Origin: Rhodocaloribacter sp964552015
Lineage (GTDB): Bacteria > Bacteroidota > Rhodothermia > Rhodothermales > ISCAR-4553
Direction: 5' to 3'
NCBI GenBank assembly: GCA_964552015.1
Contig: CAZKFR010000012.1
Location: 6,146 to 70,145 of the forward strand
DNA length: 64,000 nucleotides
The position numbers and the translations under genes are program-made. The notes beneath the pieces were generated by a model. It made no database searches, was not told the origin of the DNA, and worked only from the letters and a program-made list of their open reading frames with translations. Shown here in pieces: positions 36,267 to 44,233 of this stretch; positions within the stretch are counted from its first letter, which is position 1, and each line of letters starts with the position of its first letter.

Positions 36267-36488
36267 AAGGTCGTTTCCCTTGCGGGGCAGGACGTGGGCC
36301 TCTTCAGTACGGGGGCTCACGGGCTTTGGCGTGACCGGGGCTGGAACGAAGGGGGCCCGGGCCATCGTCCCGACAGCCGCCGAGGCGCTTCTCGAAGTGG
36401 CGATACTCCGGCCGGAGACAGGGGGGCGCCCGCCCGATGGGGGGCGTGAGCCGGACGTGGACCCGGGGTGTCCCCGTGAATATCGGGG

Positions 36489-37670
36489 TCAGGATCGGGC
36501 TTCGGAGGCGTCCAGGAAGGGCGAGAACCACCGGGGTCCGCGCACCGGGGGGGCCGAGGCCCGCTCGCGTTCGAGCCAGAAAACGAGGATGTCGTCCGTA
36601 AAGTCCGGCGATTCGCTCTCACGGAGGATGGCCTCCAGCAGGGCCGGGATGGGGTCGGATCCCTGCAGCAGCGGGGGTAAGAGGCGCGCGAGGCCCTCTT
36701 CACCCAGCATCTCACCCGTCTTCATGCGCTGCTCGATGAGACCGTCCGTATAGGACAGGAGGGCACTCCCCGCGGGCAATTCGATGGTCTGCTCCTGGTA
36801 GCGGACGCTCCGGTTGAGCCCGATGACCAGGTCGCTGTTCTCGATGATGTTCGTGCCCTCTGACGTGATCAGGATGGGATGGCAGTGCCCGGCGTTGGTA
36901 TAGGTGATCAGGTGCTTTTCCGGTTCCCAGCGCATGAGCAGCAGCGAGGCGAAGGTGTCTTCCATCGGAGGGTCATCGAGGAGCACCTGATTCATCTGCG
37001 TCATCAACTCGGCGGGCGACTGCGTCTGTGGGAGCAGGGCATGCAGCGTGCTGCGCAGGTAGGCCAGGTAGCCAAAGGCAAAGAGTTTGGCTTCGACCCC
37101 CTTCCCCATGACGTCACCGACGGTAAAGAAATAGAGCCCAGGCCGGGGGGCTATCCAGTCGAAGAAGTCCCCGCCGCCGTGCTCACGGGGCTTATAGCTG
37201 TAGAAGCTCCGATACCCGGTCACCTTCGGGACGTTCTTGGGCATCAGCTGCTGGGAGAAGGTCTGCCCGAGGCGGGCACCGAGTTGGGACTGGTAAAGGG
37301 AGGTGCGCTCCAGCAGGCGCTCGACGCGCACCAGGAGTTGCTCGATGTCGAAGGGTTTCGTGATATAATCGTCGACGCCCGTGCGCATGCCGCGCATCCT
37401 GCTCTGTTCGTCGGCTTTGGCCGTGAGGAAGATGAACGGGATGGCGCGGGTTTCTTTACGCTCCTGGAGGGCCGCCTGGAGGGCGAACCCGTCCATTTGC
37501 GGCATCATGATGTCGGAGATGATCAGGTCGGGGAGGTCGGCCTCGATACGTTCGAGCGCCTCCAGCCCGTTACTGGCCGTGAGAACCCGATAGTGCTTGC
37601 CGAGGCGATATTCGAGCAGCCTCCGCAGCGTGTGTTCGTCTTCGACGACTAGAATGGTATGTTGAGCCAT
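36489..37670 (-). CDS. Receiver-domain PP2C-type phosphatase (RsbU/SpoIIE-like)
   Basis: A 393-residue protein with two domains. The receiver domain has VVEDEHTLRRLL, the phosphoacceptor Asp in LIISDIMMPQMDG (about residue 51) and the Lys in YITKPFD (about 102). After a linker, from about 145, comes a PPM phosphatase of the SpoIIE type: EHGGGDFFDWIA, then TVGDVMGKGVEAKL, YTNAGHCHPILI and LLSYTDGLIEQR, with the metal Asp residues present. Such proteins dephosphorylate a STAS antagonist when their receiver is activated. It overlaps the upstream kinase gene by 22 bases and ends the minus-strand unit. Confidence 0.92.
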   Translation of the reverse strand: MAQHTILVVEDEHTLRRLLEYRLGKHYRVLTASNGLEALERIEADLPDLIISDIMMPQMDGFALQAALQERKETRAIPFIFLTAKADEQSRMRGMRTGVDDYITKPFDIEQLLVRVERLLERTSLYQSQLGARLGQTFSQQLMPKNVPKVTGYRSFYSYKPREHGGGDFFDWIAPRPGLYFFTVGDVMGKGVEAKLFAFGYLAYLRSTLHALLPQTQSPAELMTQMNQVLLDDPPMEDTFASLLLMRWEPEKHLITYTNAGHCHPILITSEGTNIIENSDLVIGLNRSVRYQEQTIELPAGSALLSYTDGLIEQRMKTGEMLGEEGLARLLPPLLQGSDPIPALLEAILRESESPDFTDDILVFWLERERASAPPVRGPRWFSPFLDASEARS

Positions 37671-38101
37671 GGATCCTGGTCTGCGGAGACGGTGAATGCC
37701 AGCCGAAAATGCCCATTTTCCAGGCGGGTGTACGTCAGTTCCTCCGTACAGGATGCGATCATCAACAAACCCATCCCACGCTCTGGAAAGCGCTCCAGCA
37801 TGGACTCGCGGATGCGCAGGTTCATGTCCAGATCGAACCCCTCCGAATTGTCCTCGATGAAGCAGAGGATGCGGTCTTCCTCCGGGTAGAGGTCGATGTG
37901 GATCATCGGTTCCCGATCCTGAAAATCGGCGTGCTGGACCAGGTTGGCAATCCATTCGTGAACCGCCAACCGGACCATGTACCGGATCGGCTCGGGAATC
38001 GACGGAGGAAACAGCGCCGTCCGTTCCCATTGATCGAACAGGGCGTGAACCCGGTCCACGATCGCATCGAGATCTCGGAACTGATACCGTACGGTTTCCA
38101 T
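37649..38101 (-). CDS. Anti-sigma-type serine kinase (RsbW-like ATPase)
   Basis: A 150-residue GHKL ATPase of the HATPase_c_2 type. The N-box VHEWIANLVQHA (about 47-58) and the G1 region with FIEDNSEGFD (about 80-89) are followed by GMGLLMIASCTEELTY, matching the ATP-lid region of SpoIIAB/RsbW proteins. Such kinases bind a sigma factor or another output and phosphorylate the STAS antagonist. The gene lies between the STAS gene and the phosphatase and overlaps the latter by 22 bases, so the three form one translationally linked unit. Confidence 0.88.
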   Translation of the reverse strand: METVRYQFRDLDAIVDRVHALFDQWERTALFPPSIPEPIRYMVRLAVHEWIANLVQHADFQDREPMIHIDLYPEEDRILCFIEDNSEGFDLDMNLRIRESMLERFPERGMGLLMIASCTEELTYTRLENGHFRLAFTVSADQDPWLNIPF

Positions 38102-38163
38102 GGAGCGGTCACGGTCGGGTACCGGGGAACGGGTTTTCGCTGCCTTCCCCGAAGACGTACGGA

Positions 38164-38517
38164 CTAGAGGAGGGCCTCACGGGCTGCCTCGACCGTCGGG
38201 AACTGGCGGAAGACCTTGTAGGTGCGCGTCAGTTGCACCACGACCTGCACGGGCCGCGAAACCGAGGCAAAGACGACCTGCCCTTCGAGCGGGGATACCT
38301 GCCGGTACAGGGAAAAGATCGAGCCGAGGCCGGTCGAGTCCAGGATACCCGTATCGGTGAAGTCCAGAATGAAGTTGCGCACGCCCTGGCGCACCTGCTC
38401 CTGGCTGAGGGATTTGAACTCCGCGGCATTCCGGAAATCGAGGGCTTTGCCGATACGGATGAGCACGGTCTCCTGGTTCAGCGGCTCGACGGTAAAGCTC
38501 ATGGTGGATACTTGCAT
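38164..38517 (-). CDS. STAS-domain anti-sigma factor antagonist
   Basis: A 117-residue STAS protein (SpoIIAA/RsbV type). It has IRIGKALDFRNAAEF near the N-terminus and the phosphorylation loop ILDSTGLGSIFSLYRQV (about 57-73), with the acceptor Ser in D-S-T-G. A start at 38502 (MSFTVEP) is also possible. It lies 62 bases upstream of the kinase gene on the same strand. Phosphorylation by the kinase would inactivate it and the PP2C protein would restore it; this is inferred from the family and the conserved gene order. Confidence 0.9.
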   Translation of the reverse strand: MQVSTMSFTVEPLNQETVLIRIGKALDFRNAAEFKSLSQEQVRQGVRNFILDFTDTGILDSTGLGSIFSLYRQVSPLEGQVVFASVSRPVQVVVQLTRTYKVFRQFPTVEAAREALL

Positions 38518-38589
38518 GGCGATAGTCGGAGGGTTAGATGGCGGATATGGTATCGGTATCCGGACGAAAAACTAAAGCCCGCACCGAGA

Positions 38590-38776
38590 GGGTACCCGGC
38601 CATGGGGGCATCCAACGAACCAGACGGCTTTGTGTTCGTTGGTTTTTGGTGTATGGGAACAGGGGTACCCGGGGCGGGGGCTGAACAAAAAACAGGCCGG
38701 TCGGGAAAGAAACGGTGCGGAGGCGGGGAACATGAAAGCGCTGCCGGTCCGTTCCGCCCGAAACACAGGGGTACCC
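38590..38776. repeat. Three copies of the GGGTACCC palindrome
   Basis: GGGTACCC occurs at 38590-38597, 38663-38670 and 38769-38776; the last is extended to GGGGTACCCC (38768-38777). The spacings are 73 and 106 bases, about 7 and 10 helical turns. All lie in the intergenic region between the STAS gene and asd, and could be operator sites for one regulator. Chance or base composition cannot be ruled out. Confidence 0.4.
38612..38647 (+). terminator. Hairpin with T-run upstream of asd
   Basis: On the plus strand CCAACGAAC (38612-38620) and GTTCGTTGG (38634-38642) are perfect 9-base complements around a 13-base loop, followed by TTTTT (38643-38647). This has the form of an intrinsic terminator, but no plus-strand gene precedes it. 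It may be an attenuator in the asd leader, or may simply stop stray transcription. No known leader or riboswitch is visible. Confidence 0.6.
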
Positions 38777-38857
38777 CCTTCGGGTGCAGGGTGCGACAGG
38801 CTCTTCGCGAATCCGGCCGCGCCCCCGCTTTTCGTTCCGGTCAACCATCAAAAACGT

Positions 38858-39928
38858 ATGGAAAACAGGCTTCGTGTAGGTATTCTGGGAGCAACGGGTG
38901 CCGTCGGCCAGAAATTCGTGGAGTGGCTTGATGGGCATCCATGGTTCGAAGTTACGGCTCTGCTGGCGTCGGAACGCTCGGCAGGGAAGCCTTATCGTGA
39001 GGCCGTCAACTGGATCGGTGCCGATCCCATCCCGGAAGCAATTGCCGAACGGACGGTCGAAAATGCCGGGGAGCTGCCGGACTGCGACTTCGTCTTTTCG
39101 GGTCTGGATGCTTCGGTGGCGGGGGAACTGGAGGCCCGGTACGCACGCGCCGGCTATCCGGTGATCTCGAACGCCCGCAATTATCGGATGCAGGATGACG
39201 TTCCGCTTCTGATTCCGGAGGTCAACCCGGGCCACACCGCCCTGATTGCGCGGCAGACCTGGGGGGAAGGCTTCATCGTGACGAATCCGAATTGCTCGAC
39301 CGTGGGGCTGGTCTGTGCCCTGAAGCCGCTGGTGGACCGGTTCGGGGTGGAGGCCGTACAGGTGACGACGCTGCAAGCGCTCTCGGGGGCCGGATATCCC
39401 GGGGTTTCGTCGCTCGACGCCCTCGGCAACGTGATTCCCTACATCGGCGGGGAGGAGGAGAAGCTGGCCACCGAGCCGACGAAATTGCTGGGTACGTTGC
39501 GTGAGGGCCGTATCGAGCCCCTGCGTATCGCCATCAGTGCGCAGTGCACGCGGGTACCGGTGCTGGAAGGGCACCTTGGTTGTGTCTCCGTTCGGCTGCG
39601 CGAGAAGGCGCCGGTCCACGAGGTCCGGGCAGCGCTGGACGGGTACGAGAGTCCCCTGGAGGGGATGAACCTGCCCAGCGCACCGGAGCGGTTGCTGGCT
39701 GTGTTTGACGAGCCGGCGTATCCTCAGCCCCGCCGCCATGCCGGCCTGGGTCGGGGGATGACTGTCTCGGTCGGTCGCATCCGGCCCTGCGAGGTGATGG
39801 ACGTCAAGTTCGTCACGCTCGTGCACAATACGCTGCGTGGTGCCGCCGGCGGGGCCGTACTCAATGCCGAACTGCTTGTCCGGCAGGGGTATCTTAAGCC
39901 GCGCCGAGAAGCTACAGCGCACGCCTGA
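38858..39928 (+). CDS. asd: Aspartate-semialdehyde dehydrogenase
   Basis: A 356-residue enzyme of the COG0136 family that reduces aspartyl phosphate to aspartate semialdehyde, feeding lysine/DAP, threonine and methionine synthesis. The nucleotide loop RVGILGATGAVGQKFVEWL is at the N-terminus, the catalytic Cys sits in FIVTNPNCSTVGLVCALKPL (about 145), and the catalytic His is expected in RRHAGLGRG or QCTRVPVLEGH. The archaeal/fungal-like subclass is suggested by the LQALSGAGYPGVSSLDA motif. The start ATG 38858 begins the NADP loop at once; the long upstream open frame was discarded. Confidence 0.9.
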   Translation: MENRLRVGILGATGAVGQKFVEWLDGHPWFEVTALLASERSAGKPYREAVNWIGADPIPEAIAERTVENAGELPDCDFVFSGLDASVAGELEARYARAGYPVISNARNYRMQDDVPLLIPEVNPGHTALIARQTWGEGFIVTNPNCSTVGLVCALKPLVDRFGVEAVQVTTLQALSGAGYPGVSSLDALGNVIPYIGGEEEKLATEPTKLLGTLREGRIEPLRIAISAQCTRVPVLEGHLGCVSVRLREKAPVHEVRAALDGYESPLEGMNLPSAPERLLAVFDEPAYPQPRRHAGLGRGMTVSVGRIRPCEVMDVKFVTLVHNTLRGAAGGAVLNAELLVRQGYLKPRREATAHA

Positions 39929-39947
39929 ACTCAGAGGGTTTAGCGCC

Positions 39948-40621
39948 ATGAACAACACCTTCGACATTCGTTCGGCCCGTCCCGAAGACGAGGAGGTGCT
40001 GGGNNNNNNNNNNNNNNNNNNNNNNNNNNNNNNNNNNNNNNNNNNNNNNNNNNNNNNNNNNNNNNNNNNNNNNNNNNNNNNNNNNNNNNNNNNNNNNNNN
40101 NNNTGAACAACACCTTCGACATTCGTTCGGCCCGTCCCGAAGACGAGGAGGTGCTGGGACGGCTCTGGCTCCAGTTCCTGCGTGAGCAGGCCGCGCTCGA
40201 TGTGCGGTTCCGGGTGGCTGAAGATGCCCTCATGCGCTGGCGCAACGATTTCCCTCACTGGATTCGCGATTCGTCACGGTGCCTGTTCGTGGCCGTGTTG
40301 GACGGAGAGGTGGTCGGTTTCGTAACGGCACAGAGGTGGACACCGCCGCCGGTCTATGCTGGTCCGACCGAGGTGCATGTCAACGAACTCTACGTTCGCC
40401 CGGAGGCTCGAGGCCGCGGAGCGGGAAGGCGCCTCCTGCAGGCCGTACGCGCATGGGCGGAAGAAACCGGTGCCGAACGGCTCCGCCTGACCGTGCTGGC
40501 GGCCAATGAGGAGGGCCAGGCATTCTGGCGACACCTCGAGGCACACCCTTTCGCGCTTACCATGACCATCGACCTGGAGCCCGACCCGCGCCCGCAAGGA
40601 GAACGCCGGATCGGGTTCTGA
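39948..40621 (+). CDS. GNAT-family acetyltransferase interrupted by an artificial gap
   Basis: Start ATG 39948; the frame reaches the gap after 18 codons and resumes at 40104. The 55 bases before the gap (39949-40003) are repeated exactly after it (40104-40158). Removing one copy and the N run gives a continuous protein of about 172 residues: MNNTFDIRSARPEDEEVLGR, then WLQFLREQ and on to the stop. The rest is a clear GNAT domain, with NELYVRPEARGRGAGRRLLQAV as the acetyl-CoA loop and LTVLAANEEGQAFWR as the C-terminal strand-helix. The substrate is unknown. The break is technical, so the gene is probably intact. Confidence 0.85.
39949..40158 (+). repeat. 55-bp direct repeat flanking the gap
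   Basis: Copies at 39949-40003 and 40104-40158 are identical, both covering codons 1-19 of the acetyltransferase gene, with the gap between them. Interpreted as an unmerged contig overlap rather than a biological duplication. Confidence 0.85.
40004..40103. other. Assembly gap (100 N), probably artificial
   Basis: Exactly 100 N flanked by the same 55 bases on each side. A contig-end overlap of one k-mer length (k = 55) would produce this when scaffolding fails to merge the ends. The true sequence most likely has neither the gap nor the second copy. Confidence 0.9.
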
Positions 40622-40715
40622 CCGGACCGGGCGGAACTCCACGGGGTGATCGTGGTTTTCTAGACGTCGGCTCCGCTGCGCGACTTTGATCTTTCTGTGG
40701 AGCCGCTCGAGGGGC

Positions 40716-40745
40716 TTGACACACGGTCGTCCGTGTTTGTATCAT
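40716..40745 (+). promoter_or_regulatory. Promoter of tRNA-Gly
   Basis: TTGACA (40716-40721), an 18-base spacer and TATCAT (40740-40745), ending 18 bases before the tRNA 5' end. It is the best promoter match in the window, and it has the same 18-base spacing as that of tRNA-Arg. Confidence 0.8.
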
Positions 40746-40763
40746 AGCGGCCCCGACAGAAAA

Positions 40764-40835
40764 GCGGGTGTAGCTCAGTGGTAGAGCATCACGTTGCCAA
40801 CGTGAGGGTCGTGAGTTCGAATCTCATCACCCGCT
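40764..40835 (+). tRNA. tRNA-Gly (anticodon GCC)
   Basis: The acceptor stem is GCGGGTG/CACCCGC with discriminator T; the D arm is GCTC/GAGC. The anticodon stem is TCACG/CGTGA with loop TTGCCAA, giving anticodon GCC (decodes GGC/GGU). The T arm is GTGAG-TTCGAAT-CTCAT. The 3' CCA is not encoded. It is flanked by its own promoter and terminator. Confidence 0.96.
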
Positions 40836-40844
40836 CGTCGCAAA

Positions 40845-40876
40845 CCCCGGATCGATCCGACGATCCGGGGTTTTTT
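40845..40876 (+). terminator. Intrinsic terminator of tRNA-Gly
   Basis: CCCCGGATCG (40845-40854) and CGATCCGGGG (40861-40870) are perfect complements with a 6-base loop, followed by TTTTTT (40871-40876). It ends the tRNA transcript 10 bases past its 3' end. Confidence 0.92.
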
Positions 40877-41010
40877 CGTTTACAGTGGGTTGGGTGCGGC
40901 AAGGGGTGCCTGTCGGGGCGCTGATGCGTATCTTGGGACGCGATGGAGCGGTCGTGCCCGGATGTGGGCGGTTCCGTCATCCTCCCTGTCGAATCATACC
41001 CATCGCCTCC

Positions 41011-41919
41011 ATGATCGCCGATCAATCCTCTCGGCCGGCCTCCTCGGAGTGTTCCCGTTCTGTGTCCGGGCGAGGCCTGTGGGCCTTACCGGCGCTCTTG
41101 GCTCTGGCTCTGCTCATGTGTGCGTCGCCGTCGGATGCCGGGCGCGGCGGGACGCCCTCCCCGCCCGGTTCGGTCGTTCCGGATTCCCTCGGTCTTGCGT
41201 TCATTCGGGTCGAGCCGGGGACGTTTCTGCAGGGAAACGCCGAAGGCAAACTGAGCGAACGACCCGTGCATCGGGTAACCCTGACGCGGCCCTACGACCT
41301 GGGGCGTCATGAAGTCACGCGCAAGCAGTGGCGCCTCATCATGGGCACCGAGCCGTGGAAAGGACAGCTCTATGCCGGAGAAGGAGATGATCTGCCGGCA
41401 ACCTACGTCAACTGGTATGACGTCCAGGCGTTTATCGAAAAGCTCAATCAGGCCGATTCGCTCCATCGCTATCGGCTGCCGACCGAAGCGGAGTGGGAGT
41501 ATGCCGCCTACGCCGGTACGGGCATGAAGTACGGTTATACTGCCGATCCGGACTCTCTGTGCGTCTATGCCAACATTGCCGACAGCACGGCCTCCGAGGT
41601 GTTTCCGGACTGGGAGCCGGCACCCTGCCGCGATGGCTTCGCCTACAGCGCTCCCGTTGAAAGCCTGCTACCCAACCGGTGGGGGTTCTATGACATGGTG
41701 GGCAATGTTTGGGAGTGGACGAACGACTGGTTTGCTTTCTTCCCGGACAGCGCCCTGACCGATCCCGTGGGGCCGCCCACGGGGGAACGGAAAGTGCTCA
41801 AGGGGAATAGCTGGGATGCCTTTCCTGAAACGGCGCGTATCTCCAATCGCTTTGCCGTCCTCCCTCATGAGCGGTCGGTGCTCTTTGGTTTCCGGCTGGT
41901 CCGGGAACGACGCCGGTGA
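41011..41919 (+). CDS. Formylglycine-generating-enzyme-like (SUMF1) secreted protein
   Basis: A 302-residue protein with a signal peptide (LWALPALLALALLMCASPSDA), so it is exported. The FGE-sulfatase domain (PF03781) starts at FIRVEPGTFLQGNAEGKLSE and contains YDLGRHEVTRKQWRLIMG, then YRLPTEAEWEYAAYAGTG, NRWGFYDMVGNVWEWTNDWF and a C-terminal LKGNSWD and FGFRLVRE. Active formylglycine-generating enzymes need two cysteines in the C-terminal core; the cysteines visible here are elsewhere (LCVYAN, APCRDG), so it more likely belongs to the large group of SUMF1-like proteins of other function. ATG 41011 starts the signal region; the longer open frame was rejected. Confidence 0.85.
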   Translation: MIADQSSRPASSECSRSVSGRGLWALPALLALALLMCASPSDAGRGGTPSPPGSVVPDSLGLAFIRVEPGTFLQGNAEGKLSERPVHRVTLTRPYDLGRHEVTRKQWRLIMGTEPWKGQLYAGEGDDLPATYVNWYDVQAFIEKLNQADSLHRYRLPTEAEWEYAAYAGTGMKYGYTADPDSLCVYANIADSTASEVFPDWEPAPCRDGFAYSAPVESLLPNRWGFYDMVGNVWEWTNDWFAFFPDSALTDPVGPPTGERKVLKGNSWDAFPETARISNRFAVLPHERSVLFGFRLVRERRR

Positions 41920-41966
41920 GGAAGGTAGACGACCCGTACTTGTTCAATGACCGAAGACCTGATGGC

Positions 41967-43352
41967 ATGCAAGCCTTTCTGATTGCCTGGACAGATCGCT
42001 GGGTCCGGAACGTGCTGGCCGGCTGGTGCCTCCTCGTCGGGGTGATGGGGCTGATGCCCGGGCTCATGGCCCAGCCGCTCGACGCGCGAACGGCCGCCCG
42101 GATCGATACGCTGTTCGCCGAATGGGACAGGACGGACACCCCCGGCGTCGTGGTCGCTGTGGCGCGGTCGGGGCGCGTGGTCTACGAAAAAGCGTTTGGG
42201 ATGGCGAACCTGGAGCACGGCGTGCCGATGACGCCGGAGACGGTGTTTATGGTGGCTTCCGTGTCGAAGCAGTTCACCGCGTTTGCCGTGGCGATGCTGG
42301 CAGCCCGGGGGCACCTCGCGCTCGACGCCGATGTGCGTACCTACCTGCCCGAGATGCACGACTTCGGGACACCCATCACCCTCCGGCACCTCGTCCATCA
42401 CACGAGCGGACTCCGGGACGAGTTCGACCTGCTCGGTATGGCAGGCTGGCGCATGGACGATGTCATCACGAAGGACCACATCGTGGGGCTGGCCGCACGG
42501 CAGCGCGAACTCAATTTTCCACCGGGCAGCCAGTACCTCTATTGCAACACGGGGTACACGCTGCTGGCTGAAGTCGTGGAACGGGTTACCGGGCAATCGT
42601 TCCGGGCCTGGACCGACGAACATCTGTTCGGTCCTCTTGGCATGAGCCGGACGCACTTCCATGACGACCATACGATGCCCGTGCCGGGCCGGGCGCAGGG
42701 GTACGAGCGGGATGCCTCGGGCCGCTACCGGTTGCAGGTCAACAACTACGAGAGTGTCGGGGCAAGCGGATTGCACACGACGGCCGGGGATCTGATGCGC
42801 TGGCTGCATAACCTGGATACCGGTACTGTCGGCGGACCGGAGGTGCTTTCTCTGGTTCATGAGCGCGGTCGCCTTACCCGCGGCGATACGCTGCACTATG
42901 CCTTCGGCCTTGGCATCGACCGGTACAAAGGGCACCGTCGTGTGGGCCACAGCGGATGGCACCGGGGGTTCCGAACGTACGCCGGCCGTTTTCCGGACGA
43001 CAGCCTCGCCATCGTCGTCCTATCCAACCTGGCTTCCTTCGACGCTCCCGGACAGGCCATGCGAGTGGCCGATGTGTTCCTGTCGCCGGCCCCTGAATCG
43101 CTGGCCGTCTATACCGGCACGTACACCAGCTCCGAACTCGACACCTCGTATACCCTGGCGCTCGACGGAGACCATCTCGTGCTGCGTCATCGTCGCAACC
43201 CGGTGGTGACGCTCACGTTCGACGGTCCGGATGCCTTCACGACCGATGCCTGGTTCATGGACCGCATCGTCTTCGAGCGGAAAGGGGGGCGGATCACGGG
43301 GTTCCGGGCGTCAACCCAACGTGCCCGAAACCTGCTTTTCGAGCGCCGGTAA
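41967..43352 (+). CDS. Beta-lactamase-family serine hydrolase
   Basis: A 461-residue exported protein (signal VLAGWCLLVGVMGLMPGLMAQ). The beta-lactamase/transpeptidase-like core has the S-x-x-K motif in VASVSKQFTA (about 109-118), the Y-x-N motif in YLYCNTGYTLLAEVVE, and the third motif as HSGWHRGF. The C-terminal about 100 residues form an additional domain (YTGTYTSSELDTSYTLALDG and following), as in DUF3471-type or lipocalin-like tails. Members include D-aminopeptidases, esterases and PBP-like proteins; the substrate is not assignable. ATG 41967 was chosen because the signal peptide follows, and the gene starts about 50 bases after the SUMF1-like gene. Confidence 0.87.
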   Translation: MQAFLIAWTDRWVRNVLAGWCLLVGVMGLMPGLMAQPLDARTAARIDTLFAEWDRTDTPGVVVAVARSGRVVYEKAFGMANLEHGVPMTPETVFMVASVSKQFTAFAVAMLAARGHLALDADVRTYLPEMHDFGTPITLRHLVHHTSGLRDEFDLLGMAGWRMDDVITKDHIVGLAARQRELNFPPGSQYLYCNTGYTLLAEVVERVTGQSFRAWTDEHLFGPLGMSRTHFHDDHTMPVPGRAQGYERDASGRYRLQVNNYESVGASGLHTTAGDLMRWLHNLDTGTVGGPEVLSLVHERGRLTRGDTLHYAFGLGIDRYKGHRRVGHSGWHRGFRTYAGRFPDDSLAIVVLSNLASFDAPGQAMRVADVFLSPAPESLAVYTGTYTSSELDTSYTLALDGDHLVLRHRRNPVVTLTFDGPDAFTTDAWFMDRIVFERKGGRITGFRASTQRARNLLFERR

Positions 43353-43383
43353 GACGCCGCTCCGGAGTTCTCCACGAAGCGCC

Positions 43384-44013
43384 ATGCCTGAAAGCCCCGT
43401 TGATGTGCGTGCGTCCGGAGCCGGAGCGGAGTACGGCCCGGTTGCCACGCCCCCGTTGCCGGGGTGGAAGCGTCTCCTGCGGTCCCGCGCGCTCTACCTG
43501 TTCCTCGGCCTCACGGCACTGGTGTTCTTGCTGAAGCCCGGACTGGAAGCGGTGGGTGGGGCGGAGGGGTTTCGGAGCCGCTTCGGCGTCTGGGCGCCGG
43601 TACTTACGGTGCCGTTGCATGCGCTCATCGCCGTGACGCCGTTCCCGTCCGACGTCGTAGCAATGGCGAACGGAGCGCTGTACGGCTTCGTTGCCGGGAC
43701 CGTCCTGAGCTGGCTGGGCTGGTTTCTCGCCTCTTTTCTGCAGTACGGTCTGGGCTGGCGTGCCGGGAAGGATCTCGCTGTACAGGCCTGGCGGGCGCGG
43801 GCGCCGGTCTGGTTGCAGCGGCTGCCCGTCGATCACCCCCTTTTTCTGATTCTGGGGCGCTACGTCCCGTATGTGGGCGGGCATATGACGACGCTGCTGC
43901 CCGGCGCACTGCGGGTGCCGCTTCGTCGCTATGCCTGGTGCACGGCCGTCGCGCTCGTGCCGCAGTCGCTGGTCATGTCCGCCGCCGGTGCCGGCCTGAT
44001 GCTCCTCGGCTGA
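43384..44013 (+). CDS. VTT-domain (TVP38/DedA-like) membrane protein
   Basis: A 209-residue integral membrane protein. It has a hydrophilic N-terminus of about 30 residues, then a span (LYLFLGLTALVFLLK). The motif VTPFPSDVVAMANGALYG followed by FVAGTVLSWLGWFLASFLQY corresponds to the re-entrant loop of VTT (SNARE-associated, PF09335) proteins; LILGRYVPYVGGHMTTLLPG contains the second G-R-Y/F...G pattern. Bacterial relatives include DedA-type lipid carriers recycling undecaprenyl phosphate or phospholipid. The assignment as a lipid-transport-fold protein is sound, the lipid unknown. Stop at 44013, before about 220 bases of upstream region to phaR. Confidence 0.8.
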   Translation: MPESPVDVRASGAGAEYGPVATPPLPGWKRLLRSRALYLFLGLTALVFLLKPGLEAVGGAEGFRSRFGVWAPVLTVPLHALIAVTPFPSDVVAMANGALYGFVAGTVLSWLGWFLASFLQYGLGWRAGKDLAVQAWRARAPVWLQRLPVDHPLFLILGRYVPYVGGHMTTLLPGALRVPLRRYAWCTAVALVPQSLVMSAAGAGLMLLG

Positions 44014-44185
44014 TCGTTCTGCCCTTCCTGCGTGATCCGGCCGACGTACCCCGGGCCGATAACGCGCTGCGTCATGGTGGTGGGATGGAAAGCGTGGCGT
44101 AAAAAGAAGGGGACCGCCGGCGATACGGCGCCTTTCTGTGAAAAAACAATGACTGTGCGACGATTGAAGCGGTCGGTGAAACTCT

Positions 44186-44200
44186 TGACGCAATGCGTCA
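44186..44200. promoter_or_regulatory. Palindrome upstream of phaR, possible autoregulatory operator
   Basis: TGACGCA-A-TGCGTCA is perfect with 7-base arms about one central base, ending 33 bases before the phaR ATG. PhaR proteins are known to bind TGC-rich symmetric sites and to repress their own gene, which would fit, but the sequence is not the usual CTGC-GCAG box. Another TGCGTCA lies further upstream (near 44075). Confidence 0.4.
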
Positions 44201-44233
44201 TAACATGGAGCGGATCAGGCCGCCATCGACATC

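Larger units (their letters stand above)
38518..38857. other. Intergenic region between the STAS gene and asd
   Basis: A 340-base stretch without a believable gene between divergent transcription units. It contains a perfect hairpin with a T-run (38612-38647) and three GGGTACCC octamers (38590, 38663, 38769), annotated separately. Promoters for the leftward switch operon and for asd must lie here, but I cannot see an obvious -35/-10 pair. The frame of asd is open through part of it without start-like features or family resemblance. Confidence 0.6.

Noticed and set aside
38530..38857. Upstream extension of the asd reading frame to a start near 38630
   Set aside because: The extra 76 codons precede the NADP-binding loop, have no similarity to the family and contain the hairpin and octamer repeats.
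44130..44160. Short CGCCG/CGGCG hairpin before phaR as a terminator of the VTT gene
   Set aside because: The stem is only five bases and the following CCTTTCTGTG has no T-run, so it does not meet the form of an intrinsic terminator.
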